Assembly: GCA_002104985.1 (NCBI GenBank)
Contig: MCGO01000083.1
Location: 111,927-175,926, forward strand
Direction of reading: 5' to 3'
DNA length: 64,000 bases
Source of the DNA: Rhizoclosmatium globosum
Taxonomy: Eukaryota; Chytridiomycota; Chytridiomycetes; Chytridiales; Chytriomycetaceae
Shown one piece after another: positions 54,469-64,000 of the stretch. Below the pieces are notes generated by a model. It saw nothing but the letters and a program-made list of their open reading frames with translations, was not told the origin of the DNA and did no database searches. Every line of letters begins with the position of its first letter. Position 1 is the stretch's first letter. Made by a program: the position numbers and the translations under genes.

Positions 54469-55172
54469 CAGTGAAGCAAGCAGCAAATGCACCAGTTCTA
54501 GAGGCAACTGCGAACCCTACTGGTCAGCAGAGGTCCAGGGATACCAGACATGGAGAGGTTATGAAGGAGGATCCGATGTTCGAGTCGATGCTCATTCCCT
54601 CGAGCGACTGGCTTTCTCTGCTTCCGCCACTCAACTTTGAGGCTTCTGAGGCACTAGCTCCGAATCCAAATCCGAATTCCGATTGGATGGCTTGGCTCGA
54701 CGGAATGTCCTCGTTCACCCAGGATTCTGTTTCGCCACCTGCATTTGCCTGTCCAACCTTTGACAACACCGTCTCTCCAGCCCTGACTTCCACTTCAACT
54801 CTGATTCCTGAATCGCCAGCTACGTTGAACTCACCCTTCACGAACAAGAACAAACGGGTTCGTTCAGAAACGCCCGACTTTGATGATCTCGATGATGCCG
54901 CAAAGAAACGCGCGAGGAACACAGAGGCAGCTAGAAAGTCGCGTGCAAGAAAGGCGGCGAGAGTCGACTCGCTTGAGGCTCAGGTGGATGTGCTTGAAGG
55001 CGACAAGGCACGTTTGAGTACAAGATTGGCTGTCTTGGAATCAGATGCATCCAGTTTTGCTCAGAGAGAGTACGAACTAAAAAGCGCGTGGCTTTGTTGG
55101 AGAGTCAGCTATTGGAATCACACCGTGCACTGTTGGCGAAGCAGGGTCTTTAGTTTGTTGTTGCGAAGTTAA
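54453..55172 (+). CDS. Gcn4/Cpc1-like bZIP transcription factor, frameshift in zipper end
   Basis: The basic region KKRARNTEAARKSRARKAAR has the invariant N-x7-R and is close to Gcn4. It is followed by a leucine zipper (VDSLEAQVDVLEGDKARL, STRLAVLESDASSFAQ). Upstream are acidic/hydrophobic clusters (SDWLSLLPPLNFEA, DWMAWLDGM) like Gcn4 activation regions. After REYELK the frame is lost: the A run at 55079-55083 has five A; a sixth would give KKRVALLESQLLESHRALLA and stop at 55151-55153. As written the protein ends with 29 unrelated residues at 55172. Gcn4-type factors activate amino-acid biosynthesis on starvation. The start may be 54453 or the in-frame Met at 54465, whose ATG overlaps the upstream ORF's stop. 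Confidence 0.8.
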   Translation: MCFVMTVKQAANAPVLEATANPTGQQRSRDTRHGEVMKEDPMFESMLIPSSDWLSLLPPLNFEASEALAPNPNPNSDWMAWLDGMSSFTQDSVSPPAFACPTFDNTVSPALTSTSTLIPESPATLNSPFTNKNKRVRSETPDFDDLDDAAKKRARNTEAARKSRARKAARVDSLEAQVDVLEGDKARLSTRLAVLESDASSFAQREYELKSAWLCWRVSYWNHTVHCWRSRVFSLLLRS

Positions 55173-55381
55173 GCGAAACTCGTCCCCACTCATGTGTATA
55201 TTTACCCTTATTTCCCTTTTCTTTTCATGCTTATATTGCAGTAATACATAAAAATCCATGGTTTATTATAGAAAGTCGCAGATATTATATTTGTTCTAAA
55301 ACATCAAGGTATGGTTCAAACAATATGTATATTCAAGAACATCAAGACGAAGATATAAATTGATAAACGATAAATCTATGT

Positions 55382-56392
55382 TTACAAAGCAGCCACTTTT
55401 GTTTTGTGCACTTTCCAAATATGTTGTTTTCGAGCTTCCTCCGATTTGTACAGATTATAGCATTCAGGACAAGGCAACTTCTTGACATTCTCACGCCTTA
55501 GTTTCTTCTTCTCCTTGTTCGGTAAGTGCTTGTTTTCATGACTTGATAGGCCACACTTTTGCGTTGATGCGTAACTGCATCCTGGATATTCACACTTGAA
55601 TGGCTTCTCACCAGTATGGCCTCGTGAATGGACCTTCTGACGATTTTTGGTCGTGAAGGTCTTATTACATTGATCGCATGAATATGGTCTTTTGCCATTG
55701 TGTGTCAGCTTGTGTGTTGCGAGATTGGAAAGTTTGGAGAAGGACCTTTCACATCCAGGATAGTCACATTTCTTATTACGTGGATGCACGCGGCTGGAGA
55801 CAGATTCAGAAGTGCCTGAATTCTGTGGGGCCAGTCGGTCTACGCCTGGGACATTTGGCAGATTCGTAAATGGCTTCGTATCGTTGAAGGTACCGCTGGT
55901 GGTCGAGGTTTCAATCGGAACATCAAGTGGCATGTAGGATTCAACTGGATTGTCACGGAAAACGGTCATTGCTGTGTGGAACCATATCGGAAGTTGCAGC
56001 GGCAAAGATCTTTGTTGTAGGTCGAGGTTATACTTGAAGAAAGGGTCACAAGCAGTAATAACCGGCAACAAAGCGGTTGAAGGCAATCGAACAGTTTGGG
56101 AGTAGAAGTTGGTCATCATCAACTGATTGGATGGCATTTCATTTTGGAGGTATGAGACATCTGGGTAGGAAAACATATGGGCTGCGAAGGTTGGTCTAAA
56201 TTACAAGTCGAATGGATTCGCGATACATGGGACTGCATTGTCTTGTTCTAAAGAAAGAGGTGAGAGTAAAGGGTAGTAAAACAATGCTGGCGGCATATCC
56301 ATATGTTGTTGTATGACAGTTTCTACCGCTTCTTGATGGACTTGTGCGCTCTCGAGACTCCGACCGCGCAACGGGCGTTTTGATGCTGCCAT
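55382..56392 (-). CDS. C2H2 zinc finger transcription factor (TFIIIA-like fingers), internal TAA near N-terminus
   Basis: The C-terminal half has fingers: CDYPGCERSFSKLSNLATHK, CDQCNKTFTTKNRQKVH, CEYPGCSYASTQKCGLSSH and a last divergent one CPECYNLYKSEEARKQH, linked by HTGEKPFKC-type spacers. A Ser/Thr-rich N-terminus precedes them. The open frame from MFSYPDVSYLQ ends at 56176. Upstream in the same frame lies MAASKRPLRGRSLESAQVHQ to 56392, separated by one TAA (complement of 56201-56203). A Tyr codon there would make one 336-residue protein; no intron can bridge it in frame. Otherwise translation starts at 56176. Its finger layout relates it to the two plus-strand genes at 58.2 and 60.9 kb. 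Confidence 0.75.
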
Positions 56393-56786
56393 TGTAGCTG
56401 CTCCGCGTTAGGTTAGACGGACTTGCTTTTTTTGGACCACTGAAGACAGGGGAAGCTTTTCAATCACCACGCTTTCAATTTGAAGGTGAAAATTTGTTAA
56501 GGGTTGCACAATTCCAACGTAAGTTGAATTTCCAGGCCATACTGTCTCCATTAACATGTATCTAGCCAATTTTTACTTCCGCAAGTTAATAACTGGGTGC
56601 AGCTCAATTCTTGAGGGATTCATCTCCTTGGGGCAACATTCCCCTTCCCAAGCCAAAAATAAATCAAGACACCCTTTAAGTGAGCTACAAATTGGTTCTT
56701 ATTCGACTATCAATAATTTGAAAGATTAGAATGTAGAAAAGACTCGCTTGGCCACTCATCCAGCTTAATTATGCTCTTTGAGTATG
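56393..56786. other. intergenic, nothing recognised
   Basis: About 390 bases, AT-rich, between two minus-strand genes. No distinct signal seen. Confidence 0.4.
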
Positions 56787-57647
56787 TTAAAAGAGTCCTT
56801 GTTCCAACATAGCCTCTAATTCGATAGCTACACCATCTTCATCATTTGTAAACTGAGAGACACGATTGGCGACTTGTTTTAATGCATCGACACCGTTTTT
56901 CATTGCAATACCAAGGCCTGCAGTCTGAAGAAATTCAAGGTCGTTTGTGCCATCACCAAATGCAACAGTTTCTTCAAGAGAGATATTCAGTGACTCGCAC
57001 AATGTAGTGAGTCCAATGCCTTTGTGGATGCCTTTGGGAACGCAATCGAGAAAGTATCGTTCTTCATAAACGTTGACAGAGGGACAGAGTGCACGGACTT
57101 TGAGGATATCGGTGGATGGATTGTTTGAAAGCAGGAACATTTTAGGGACATTTCGAGTTGGCAGTGTTTGAGATTGCAAGTTCACGAAGGGAGTTGTACT
57201 CTCTTCAAAGAAGCGATCAATCAAGGGTTTGTCCTTGACCTCTGATGTGATCTGAATGTTCTCATGGGGCAGTTCGTACAGACAGCAAGTAAGGCCGAGA
57301 GTGCAAGCGGCTTCATCGATTTGGGATACTTGAACACTTGACATTTCGTGTGCAAACAGAACCTGTTTTGTGTTTGCGACGAGTCCAACTGCGCCGTTGA
57401 ATCCGACAATGTGTGGTGAAAAGCCAAGTGGCTCTTCGATCATGTGCGTGTGGAACGAGGGCCGGCCTGTCACTAGGGCGATTGCGATGCCTTGGCTGTG
57501 GAGCCGCCTGAGCACGGTCGCTACTCGGTCTGTCACTCTCTGATCAGAGGTTATTAGGGTTCCGTCGACGTCAATGGCGATCAGCTTGAAGGTGCGTGTC
57601 ATCTGATTTGTTGATAGGGAAAACGTTTTCTTATCCGCTTTTTTCAT
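56787..57647 (-). CDS. HAD-superfamily Cof-type phosphatase
   Basis: Single exon, 286 residues. The motifs of the HAD-IIB/Cof group are all present: DVDGTLIT near residue 26 (nucleophile and acid Asp), ALVTGRPS, a conserved Lys in PKGIHKGIGL, and VAFGDGTNDLEFLQTAGLG (motif IV) followed by AMKNGVDALKQVA. These enzymes dephosphorylate sugar phosphates, nucleotides or pyridoxal phosphate; the exact substrate is not predictable. An alternative start, MTRTFKLIAIDVDG at 57602, gives a shorter N-terminus closer to the family. The gene is intact, intronless in an intron-rich region and bacterial in style, so horizontal transfer is possible but untested. Confidence 0.88.
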   Translation of the reverse strand: MKKADKKTFSLSTNQMTRTFKLIAIDVDGTLITSDQRVTDRVATVLRRLHSQGIAIALVTGRPSFHTHMIEEPLGFSPHIVGFNGAVGLVANTKQVLFAHEMSSVQVSQIDEAACTLGLTCCLYELPHENIQITSEVKDKPLIDRFFEESTTPFVNLQSQTLPTRNVPKMFLLSNNPSTDILKVRALCPSVNVYEERYFLDCVPKGIHKGIGLTTLCESLNISLEETVAFGDGTNDLEFLQTAGLGIAMKNGVDALKQVANRVSQFTNDEDGVAIELEAMLEQGLF

Positions 57648-58233
57648 ATCCGCCGTATCGCTATTATAAAAAAGGCTTTCGATAAAGTAGTAATATTGTA
57701 AGAGTGTCTACACAGTTGCTGCCGCTTCCAATGGCGTTCCCACCTCAAGACTTGTTGAAGCTGGTCATAATTATCCCCGAGAATAACGATTCTAAACACT
57801 TTAATTGATAATATAGGTACATAAGATCAATTGTTCTTTAATCAAACGTATACTGCTGGTAGCGTATCAGCTATTTATTTGAGGAGGGCGCTGCATGTAA
57901 ATTGGATAGCCCATGTTACTTCCAAAGATTATACCAAATAAACAGAGCATCAAGTTTCAATTGTGTATTTATCCAAGCACCGTTCATTCTTGGACCATTC
58001 ATTCTTGAACCATTTTCATTCTTGAACCATTCTTGAACCAATTTGAATGTCGTTCAACTTCTGTCTGAACAGCAACAAATCAAGTCAGGGAAGGATCCCA
58101 GTCGTATTTGTTTCACGTTCAACTTTACGCCGAACATTAACTTAAGCAGAACATTATATCCTTGGCAGCGCATCAAGAACAGGCGAAAAAAAGACGAACC
58201 CTCCCAAAATTTCTTTGAACCCAGCATTCCACG
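57648..58233. other. intergenic, divergent promoter region
   Basis: About 590 bases between the minus-strand HAD gene and a plus-strand C2H2 gene. A short imperfect tandem repeat of CATTCTTGAACCATT-like units occurs around 57983-58040. Nothing else recognised. Confidence 0.45.
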
Positions 58234-60036
58234 ATGCTTTCAGCACCACCATCTTCGCAGTATAGCCACAGCCACAACAACGAGCACAAGAAGCAGACGC
58301 CTGAGGAGTACCTCGAAGAGACTGGACAGATGCTCGACCGGAGCACTGCCAATCACAGTCACCAATCAATCCCTAACATCAACATCCAAATGTACGAGCC
58401 TGACACGCCGGTGCTTCCCACGCCATTCACACCGTACACGCACACACCGTTCCATCCAATTAACAGACACCTTGGACTGCACTCAGACATGGACCTGCTT
58501 CTGATGTCGCCCTCGATGAAAATGAACCCGCACTCAACCCACTCAATCCACTCAAACAACTCAACGCACCTGACTCCAACCCTCTCTGCCACTCACTTTA
58601 TGCACTCGCCACTGCCAACTACTTTTGGACAGGGACACCACCACGCACCATCACCCATGATCAACGTCGCATTTGCTGATGAATCCAGCGTGTATTTAGG
58701 GACCTCTTCTGTGTACTCATCCAACTTCAACTCAACCGACATTCTCGCATCGCCGCCTGCCGACTCGGAAAACCACTTTCTCGATTCGTTTCTCATGGGC
58801 GGCGCTCTGGACCTGACAAATAGTCCAATGCCGCTTTCGTCTTCGGCTGTCGATCCACTGGGAAACACGGAATCGCCAACTACAGCTGCTCTTGGTCTGC
58901 CCCTGTTCCACCACCAACAAAAGAAGCAGAATCTGTCAAACTTGTGGATCAACACATCAATCGCCTCACCACAGCCACAGTTACAGTCGCCTTCTCAACA
59001 CATGTCGTACCATCACAATAATCAAGGACAGTCCCCTATGCTTCAAATGCCCCTTAGCTTGCACCAGCAACAAGCAACCTTCCTGGGAGACCTACAGAAC
59101 ACTTCGTTGTCAATGAATTCAGCCACACCGAATACCTTCCTCACAGTCCCTGGAACTGGCGTCGAGTTTGACTCCATGAGCAACTACTCCCAATCATCGT
59201 ACGGTGGCGACGACGACGATTTATACCTTTCTCTTGGTGGACTCAGTACTCCTATTCCTCCCTCCAGCATCAACGGCCAACTATCTCCATACCCTCAATG
59301 GACGCAACATGACAGCCACAGTCCCACCATTGGGAATTTTCATAGTCCTCTCATGCCTCTCCCACATCCGTACCCTTCTTCGTCTACCTCTCCAAATCCA
59401 AAGAAACGGAAAGCTTCCGATCAAGATGATTCCCCAAACAAATCTACTAGTTCGGGTAGGAAGCCTCATGCATGTGCATATGAAGGTTGTACAATGTCTT
59501 TTGATAAACAGGCGAATTTGCGTCAGGTGAGTTTTTTAGTGATGTAGTCATTGAGCGAGGTCGGAGTGAAACGTATGTTGAATAAACGGGGGATGAGTGA
59601 AGCCCGTGCCGAGCGAAGCGAGAATGAACGCGATTGGGAACTTTGGCATCTTCCATAAAAACCCTAACCCTAACTAACCTTCCTGTCGCAGCACATCCTA
59701 AAACACACTGGCGAACTTCCCTACGCATGTACACAAGACGGTTGCACAAAACGATACTCTACGCGAAACCGTCTGAACGTTCACATGTCCACACACACCG
59801 GTATTCTCCCACACATATGTCCCACTTGCAACAAGGGACACGCGCAAATGTGTTCGCTGCGTACACATATGGTGAGCCATATGACTCCTGAAGAAAAGCG
59901 CGCGTATTATGAGAGTCAGAAGAAGACTGTTGCGTGTGGACATTGTGGCAAAGGGTTTAAGAATGTCAAAAGTATGGATCAACATAGTTGGAAGGAACAT
60001 AAAGTGGCTGGCGTCGTCGGGGAGTTGAAGGAATAA
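58234..60036 (+). CDS. C2H2 zinc finger transcription factor with long Ser/Pro/His-rich N-terminus
   Basis: Exons 58234-59526 and 59692-60036 give 545 residues. The N-terminal 400 are rich in His, Ser, Pro, Asn and Gln (SHSHNNEHKKQ, HSIHSNNSTHLTPT), with SSPNPKKRKASDQ as a possible nuclear localisation signal. The fingers are CAYEGCTMSFDKQANLRQ|HILKH (split by the intron), CTQDGCTKRYSTRNRLNVH, CPTCNKGHAQMCSLRTH and a C-terminal CGHCGKGFKNVKSMDQHSW. Between the last two lies the family's own TPEEKRAYYESQKK segment. The 165-bp intron is longer than usual. The finger region is shared with the genes at 55.4 and 60.9 kb, showing local duplication. No frame breaks. Confidence 0.82.
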
Positions 60037-60889
60037 TAGACTCGGTTTTGTTTTGATGTTTTCTTCGAAGTGTTTCTTTTGGGGCATGCCCTCAGGTTAT
60101 AATTTATAATGTTGTTGAGTTTTTGTTAGAATAAATGGATTTAACGCTTATTTCGGATGATAATACACGGCTACGAAATCAGTACACCAAATCTTACAAG
60201 ACATTTGACACTGTTCTTGCTTGAAGGCAGCTTTTTCAGAATCGGAACACAGTTATAAGTATTGGTAGCCATCTACATCAACTATGTTACTTTCTTTTAT
60301 TTATCAACCGGTTGTTTTTCTTGGACGAAGCTACAAAGCAAATGAGCACCACTTATAAGATATCGAGGGAGAGACGCAAAAATGGCTATATCGTTCAATC
60401 GGTGCATGTGAAAATGGTTTCAAGCTTGTTCTTTGTGCTCAGTGTTGGCAAAGGTTTCTTTGGAGTTGGTTTCGACCATATCACATCAGCAAAGTGAAAT
60501 ATCGGCGTGTCTCCGACATATGTTCGGCTTGGGTTTTGGTATTTATCTCCTTGAACCAGCTTTTCATGAATGCCACATTCTGCAACTTGTTAAACATATC
60601 CCGTTTGTTTCTCTCAATAAAATTTAACCGTGTTAGGTAATATTTTTTCTTGCACGAATTCAGGTTCTGATGTCGGAGTCGTTCCGCAAGCTGTGTTACA
60701 TCCGCCCAACAACGGCTCCGCAATGTAATGTACTGATGCGTGCACTATCTGAGTAAATATAATATATTTTTAATGGGGTTGTTACTTCGATCTCCATCAA
60801 GTCAGGATGTAACCTTTGCGGAGGAGTGTTCGGCCTGAAAAAGAGGTGCACAACACTAGCAACAACAATTGTCTATAAAACTGAAACAG
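60037..60889. other. intergenic, possible small relic on minus strand
   Basis: The minus-strand frame 60481-60723 reads ADVTQLAERLRHQNLNSCKK then YLTRLNFIERNKRDMFNKLQ, which looks more protein-like than chance but has no recognised family. No feature otherwise. Confidence 0.3.
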
Positions 60890-62123
60890 ATGCGCCATCA
60901 CAGAGAAGGAATATGGGTTGGCCACGTTGATACTACCGAGCTTCATGCAGACGAGGATATCACTCTTCATCAACTCTGCCATTATGGGAAGGCGAACCCC
61001 CAACAAACTGATCTAAACCATAGTTTGCGTATTCATACGCTGCTTCAGAACTATCACCCAATGACTGTCATTGAACCACTCATGCTCAGTGACTTTCCAA
61101 TGTTGGTTGCCCCAAGTCCAACCCTGAACTCACCTGTTGCCACAACCCCTCCTCTACTCGCTCCTGGCTTCGACTTATACCAATGCTGCGGTGGTTTAGG
61201 TTTCGAACAGTTTCTGATGCCAGAAACAATCTCATTATCTTGCGGGGCTCCGCAATTAAATATACAACAACCCTGGGACATTTCGACCGTTTCATCTTTC
61301 TCTACCATGCCCTTGCACTTGGTTGAGACTCCTTGCCTGACTCCCACAACCATATTATATCCTAACCGATCTCCTCGACTTTCCCCAAAAGGTTAAGGCT
61401 ACTTCTTCGGCTCAAATAGGAACCCAAAACACTTCCTTCTTATTGGACCAACCTTTATTAGACACCTGTCCAAAAACGTTGCAGCCAATTCCTAGTCCCA
61501 CAATAATCTCTGACAAAATCGTGGTTCAAGCCAGCAACAATCAATCATCAAACAAAGCAGGAACCAAAGAAGGTAAACATTTTTGTCCCAAATTTTGGCA
61601 AGCATTAAAAACAACCAACACTGCAGAATCAAGAACTTCTCACGAATGCCCTGTATCAGGATGTTCAGGTTCTTTCTCCAAACGAGCGAATCTTAAACAG
61701 CATATGCTGAAACACTCTGGCGAGCTTCCATTTGCCTGTGAATATGAAAACTGCGATAAACGATACAATACTCGAAACAGATTGAAAGTGCACATGCGTC
61801 AACATACAGGAGTAATGTAAGATTATTTGAGCATTTACATTACGTTGTGGCTTCTCACATACATTTCTCAGGCCATATGTATGTAACTCTGTGGCAAGGG
61901 ACATCCCCAAAAATGCAGTCTCAACACTCACATGATTACTCACCTCAATCCGAAGGAGAAGCGAGAATATTATAACGCGCAGAAACGGAAGCTTACTTGC
62001 AGTATCTGTGACATGAAGTACAAAAATGAGAAGAGTTTGGATCAGCATTCGTGGAGAGCACATAAAATAAGTGCAGTGGATGCACGAGTGACAGTTGAGA
62101 GGGGGACAGGCGGCAATAATTGA
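60890..62123 (+). CDS. C2H2 zinc finger transcription factor, two frame breaks
   Basis: A diverged paralogue of the gene at 58234-60036. Fingers include CPVSGCSGSFSKRANLKQH, CEYENCDKRYNTRNRLKVH and, in a shifted frame, VCN...CGKGHPQKCSLNTHM, then NPKEKREYYNAQKR and CSICDMKYKNEKSLDQHSW. One break is near 61384-61391, in TTTCCCCAAAAGGTT, where one C too many seems present. The second is near 61885-61887 in TGTAACTCTGTGG, where one base is missing in the third finger. An intron (61817-61871) interrupts between fingers 2 and 3. The start is the ATG at 60890; the frame is also open upstream without ATG. With both frames repaired the protein would be about 390 residues. Like its neighbours it is a nuclear DNA-binding regulator by family. 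Confidence 0.68.
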
Positions 62124-63964
62124 AGTTGCGGTTATTATATGAAAACAGATGTGTTTCCTTTTCAGTTATCAAAATATTACAGTTAGCTTGAAGTTAGGGT
62201 TTCTTGTCCAATAAATTACCAAACCTTTCATGAAATTCCAGTTGGCGTCCTGGTTGGAGTCACTGTCACCCATAGCAACATTTCTCCGGCTATTTCGATC
62301 AGATGGAATCACAAGAATTGCGGTGAGTGAATGATTTTAAACCACCTGCGAAGTATCTTAGGGATTGAAAGGTCGCACGAGGGTGGCATATTTCTTTTTG
62401 ATTACAAGATCCAATTATTCATTCTAGTCAAAAGAGGCCTTCTTAAAGAATTAATTTAAAGAATTACTAACGTGCTTGAGTTTCCCGAACAGTTGCTAGG
62501 TATGTATTTATTGAACCACTGCCACCACAGCAAATCGATATAATGAATGACCACTGCAGGTTGAGTTCAGGTGCTTTCGTCAATGATGTCATTCGACTTT
62601 CGTTGTTTGACAGCTGGTGGATTGTTGGGTTGTTTGTTACTAAACGAATAATTAATAATGCGCTCTTAATTGTTCGTGTTTGTCAAGTATTTACAGTTTT
62701 ACATTTGTATCTGTTGGCGGTTGAAGTTGGGTCGTCGCGGCCAATCGCCTTTCTTCAAATCGAAAATGATGTTTGAAATGATGGAAATTACTCGAAATTC
62801 AACGGAAGCAATTGTTCAGGAACTCTTAACAAACTGTCTCAACTCTTCAGCAATCGTTCCAGCCAAATAAGAACGCGATAAACTTAATTCTTGAGGATTG
62901 TAGATATTACTGAGCTTTGCCAGAGTGTAAGGATATAATTTGACTGTTGTACTTCTTTGTTCAATTGAGCAAAGATTGTAATTCTTTCATAGATCCGTGA
63001 TACTTCGCCTTCAGTGACTCATACAATGATTGGAGCAATTTGCGGCTTCTGATGAACTTGAGAGTAAAAAGGATTTACGGAAAGGAATTCAGCAAGTGTA
63101 ATTTTTCGTCAATGACATTGGTGCACTGATATTTCACCATTTTTTGACGCACTGCACACGACTTTTGGGCCCCCGTTGCATTTTTATCCAAGTCAAATTA
63201 TTGGCGTTGAGATACAAGCATTTTTCACGTCTACCAAGTGTTTCCGTTACTGAGGGCTGTTAAGCGTATGAACATATTTCTCATTACTGTTCTATACTCT
63301 TGGGTTAGTTGGGTTCTATACTCCAGAGTTAGGAGAGTTAGGATCAATCCCCATAGATGGTGTCGACTGATGGTGTCGAAATTTATATTCTTTGATAGTT
63401 AAAAAACCAGCTAGGAAGTGCTGGTGTAGTTCAGTTGTCGTCAGGGGATGGACCGAGAAATTTTTTTGGGGGGAGAGTCCATGCCAACCAAACCAGCAAT
63501 GGACTCGCCCCCGCAACACACAATAAAGAGACGAGAGTTGCAAAACTCGTTTATATAGACAAATATATGGATATAGATTGGCGAAGGAGAGTGTGGGTGG
63601 CAAGGCGAGGAAGAGCAGGAGCGAGATATGACAAGAAGATGGCCCGTCATCGTCTGTTAGGCTCACCACCACTGCACAATACAGATCATGAGTGGTCGAA
63701 ACATCAGTACAGATGAGACGGCTGGGGAAGAAGGAGATGGGCATCGATGAAAGAGGAAGGGGTTGGTTGCGTCAGATATGAGAAAAAACCACAATCAAGA
63801 AGAGAGATGGTTGCGGAGTTGGGATCACGGTTGTGTACAAGGAATGGGAGGAAAGACCGAAGCTGACAGAGACAGAAGAGAGGAGGCGAGGTGCATGGAA
63901 GACAAACCATTGTGTTCGAAAGAAAAAAGAGAAATCCACACCAACCCACACAACGTCAAGAAGT
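62124..63964. other. right-end region without convincing gene
   Basis: No gene I can support. 62303-62321 (ATGGAATCACAAGAATTGC) followed by GTGAGTGA could be a first exon, and 62770-62870 encodes MMFEMMEITRNSTEAIVQEL... to NSSAIVPAK, so a small spliced gene is conceivable. From about 63360 on the composition changes: purine-rich, with a TATATA-like stretch and AATAAAG, and open frames on both strands. It could be the edge of a mobile element or LTR, but neither terminal repeats nor a primer-binding site could be shown. Confidence 0.3.
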
Positions 63965-64000
63965 AAACAATTCTGTTCTGTATGGTTGTTTATTTTAGTT

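Noticed and set aside
48017..56203. Possible reassigned stop codons, because of in-frame TAA in two transcription factor genes
   Set aside because: TAA, TAG and TGA all end intact conserved genes in this window (importin, RPC8, VTI1, NAT, YhhN), so the code is standard. The two cases are local.
59660..59690. CCCTAACCCTAAC, looking like an interstitial telomeric repeat; similar short copies near 25545 and 35523
   Set aside because: All lie 10-40 bases before intron acceptors. CTAAC is the branch-point consensus here, so these are intron signals rather than telomere remnants.
1..64000. Bacterial origin or CRISPR array
   Set aside because: Introns in most genes, eukaryotic tRNA genes, cohesin, SNARE and polymerase III genes exclude it. 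No direct-repeat/spacer pattern exists; the only tandem array is the 14-bp minisatellite without spacers.

Overview
The window is nuclear DNA of a fungus, most likely a zoosporic (chytrid-type) one. Genes are close together and mostly interrupted by short GT-AG introns (about 45-90 nt) with CTAAC-like branch points. Both strands are used, polyadenylation-like AATAAA tails are common, and there are two eukaryotic tRNA genes. Core eukaryotic genes are easy to recognise: an importin-alpha-like ARM protein, RNA polymerase III subunit RPC8, cohesin SCC3/STAG, the SNARE Vti1, a diacylglycerol-lipase-like enzyme, a YhhN/TMEM86 membrane enzyme and arylamine N-acetyltransferase. The chytrid suggestion rests on a PstS-like/EGF/class C receptor gene, TIR proteins and chitin/chitosan-related secreted proteins; it is an inference, not a proof.

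Layout. 1-3.2 kb: two tandem minus-strand TIR-Sel1 genes. 3.4-6.9 kb: a phosphate-binding-protein-like receptor whose seven-helix domain is split over two blocks. 7.1 kb: tRNA-His. 7.5-13.6 kb: a small membrane protein, a low-complexity protein with many frame breaks, and importin-alpha-like. 13.75-18.64 kb: a 1547-residue NLR-like protein with beta-grasp-like segments, TIR, NACHT and WD40. 19-27.3 kb: tRNA-Leu, F-box/LRR, YhhN, NAT, a seven-module secreted protein, RPC8 and GH46-type chitosanase. 27.8-34 kb: a transposase relic, a C2/lipase gene, a CAP pseudogene and its intact CAP paralogue. 35.3-42.4 kb: SCC3 (with a 14-bp minisatellite inside one intron) and VTI1. 42.8-53.9 kb: secreted proteins, an atypical zinc-finger gene, a glycosyltransferase-like gene, a Zn2Cys6 regulator, two CAP proteins with Trp-rich repeats and a COG4705-like membrane protein. 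54-62.1 kb: a Gcn4-like bZIP with upstream ORFs, three related C2H2 regulators and a Cof-type HAD phosphatase. 62.1-64 kb: no convincing gene.

The most notable feature is the clustering of three TIR-domain genes within 18.6 kb, one of them an NLR with an N-terminal arrangement I do not recognise. This could be an intracellular sensing or self/non-self locus.

A recurring caution is that at least nine genes contain single-base frame changes or in-frame TAA codons, often at homopolymers. Long-read assembly error is at least as likely as true pseudogenisation, so each break is reported separately.
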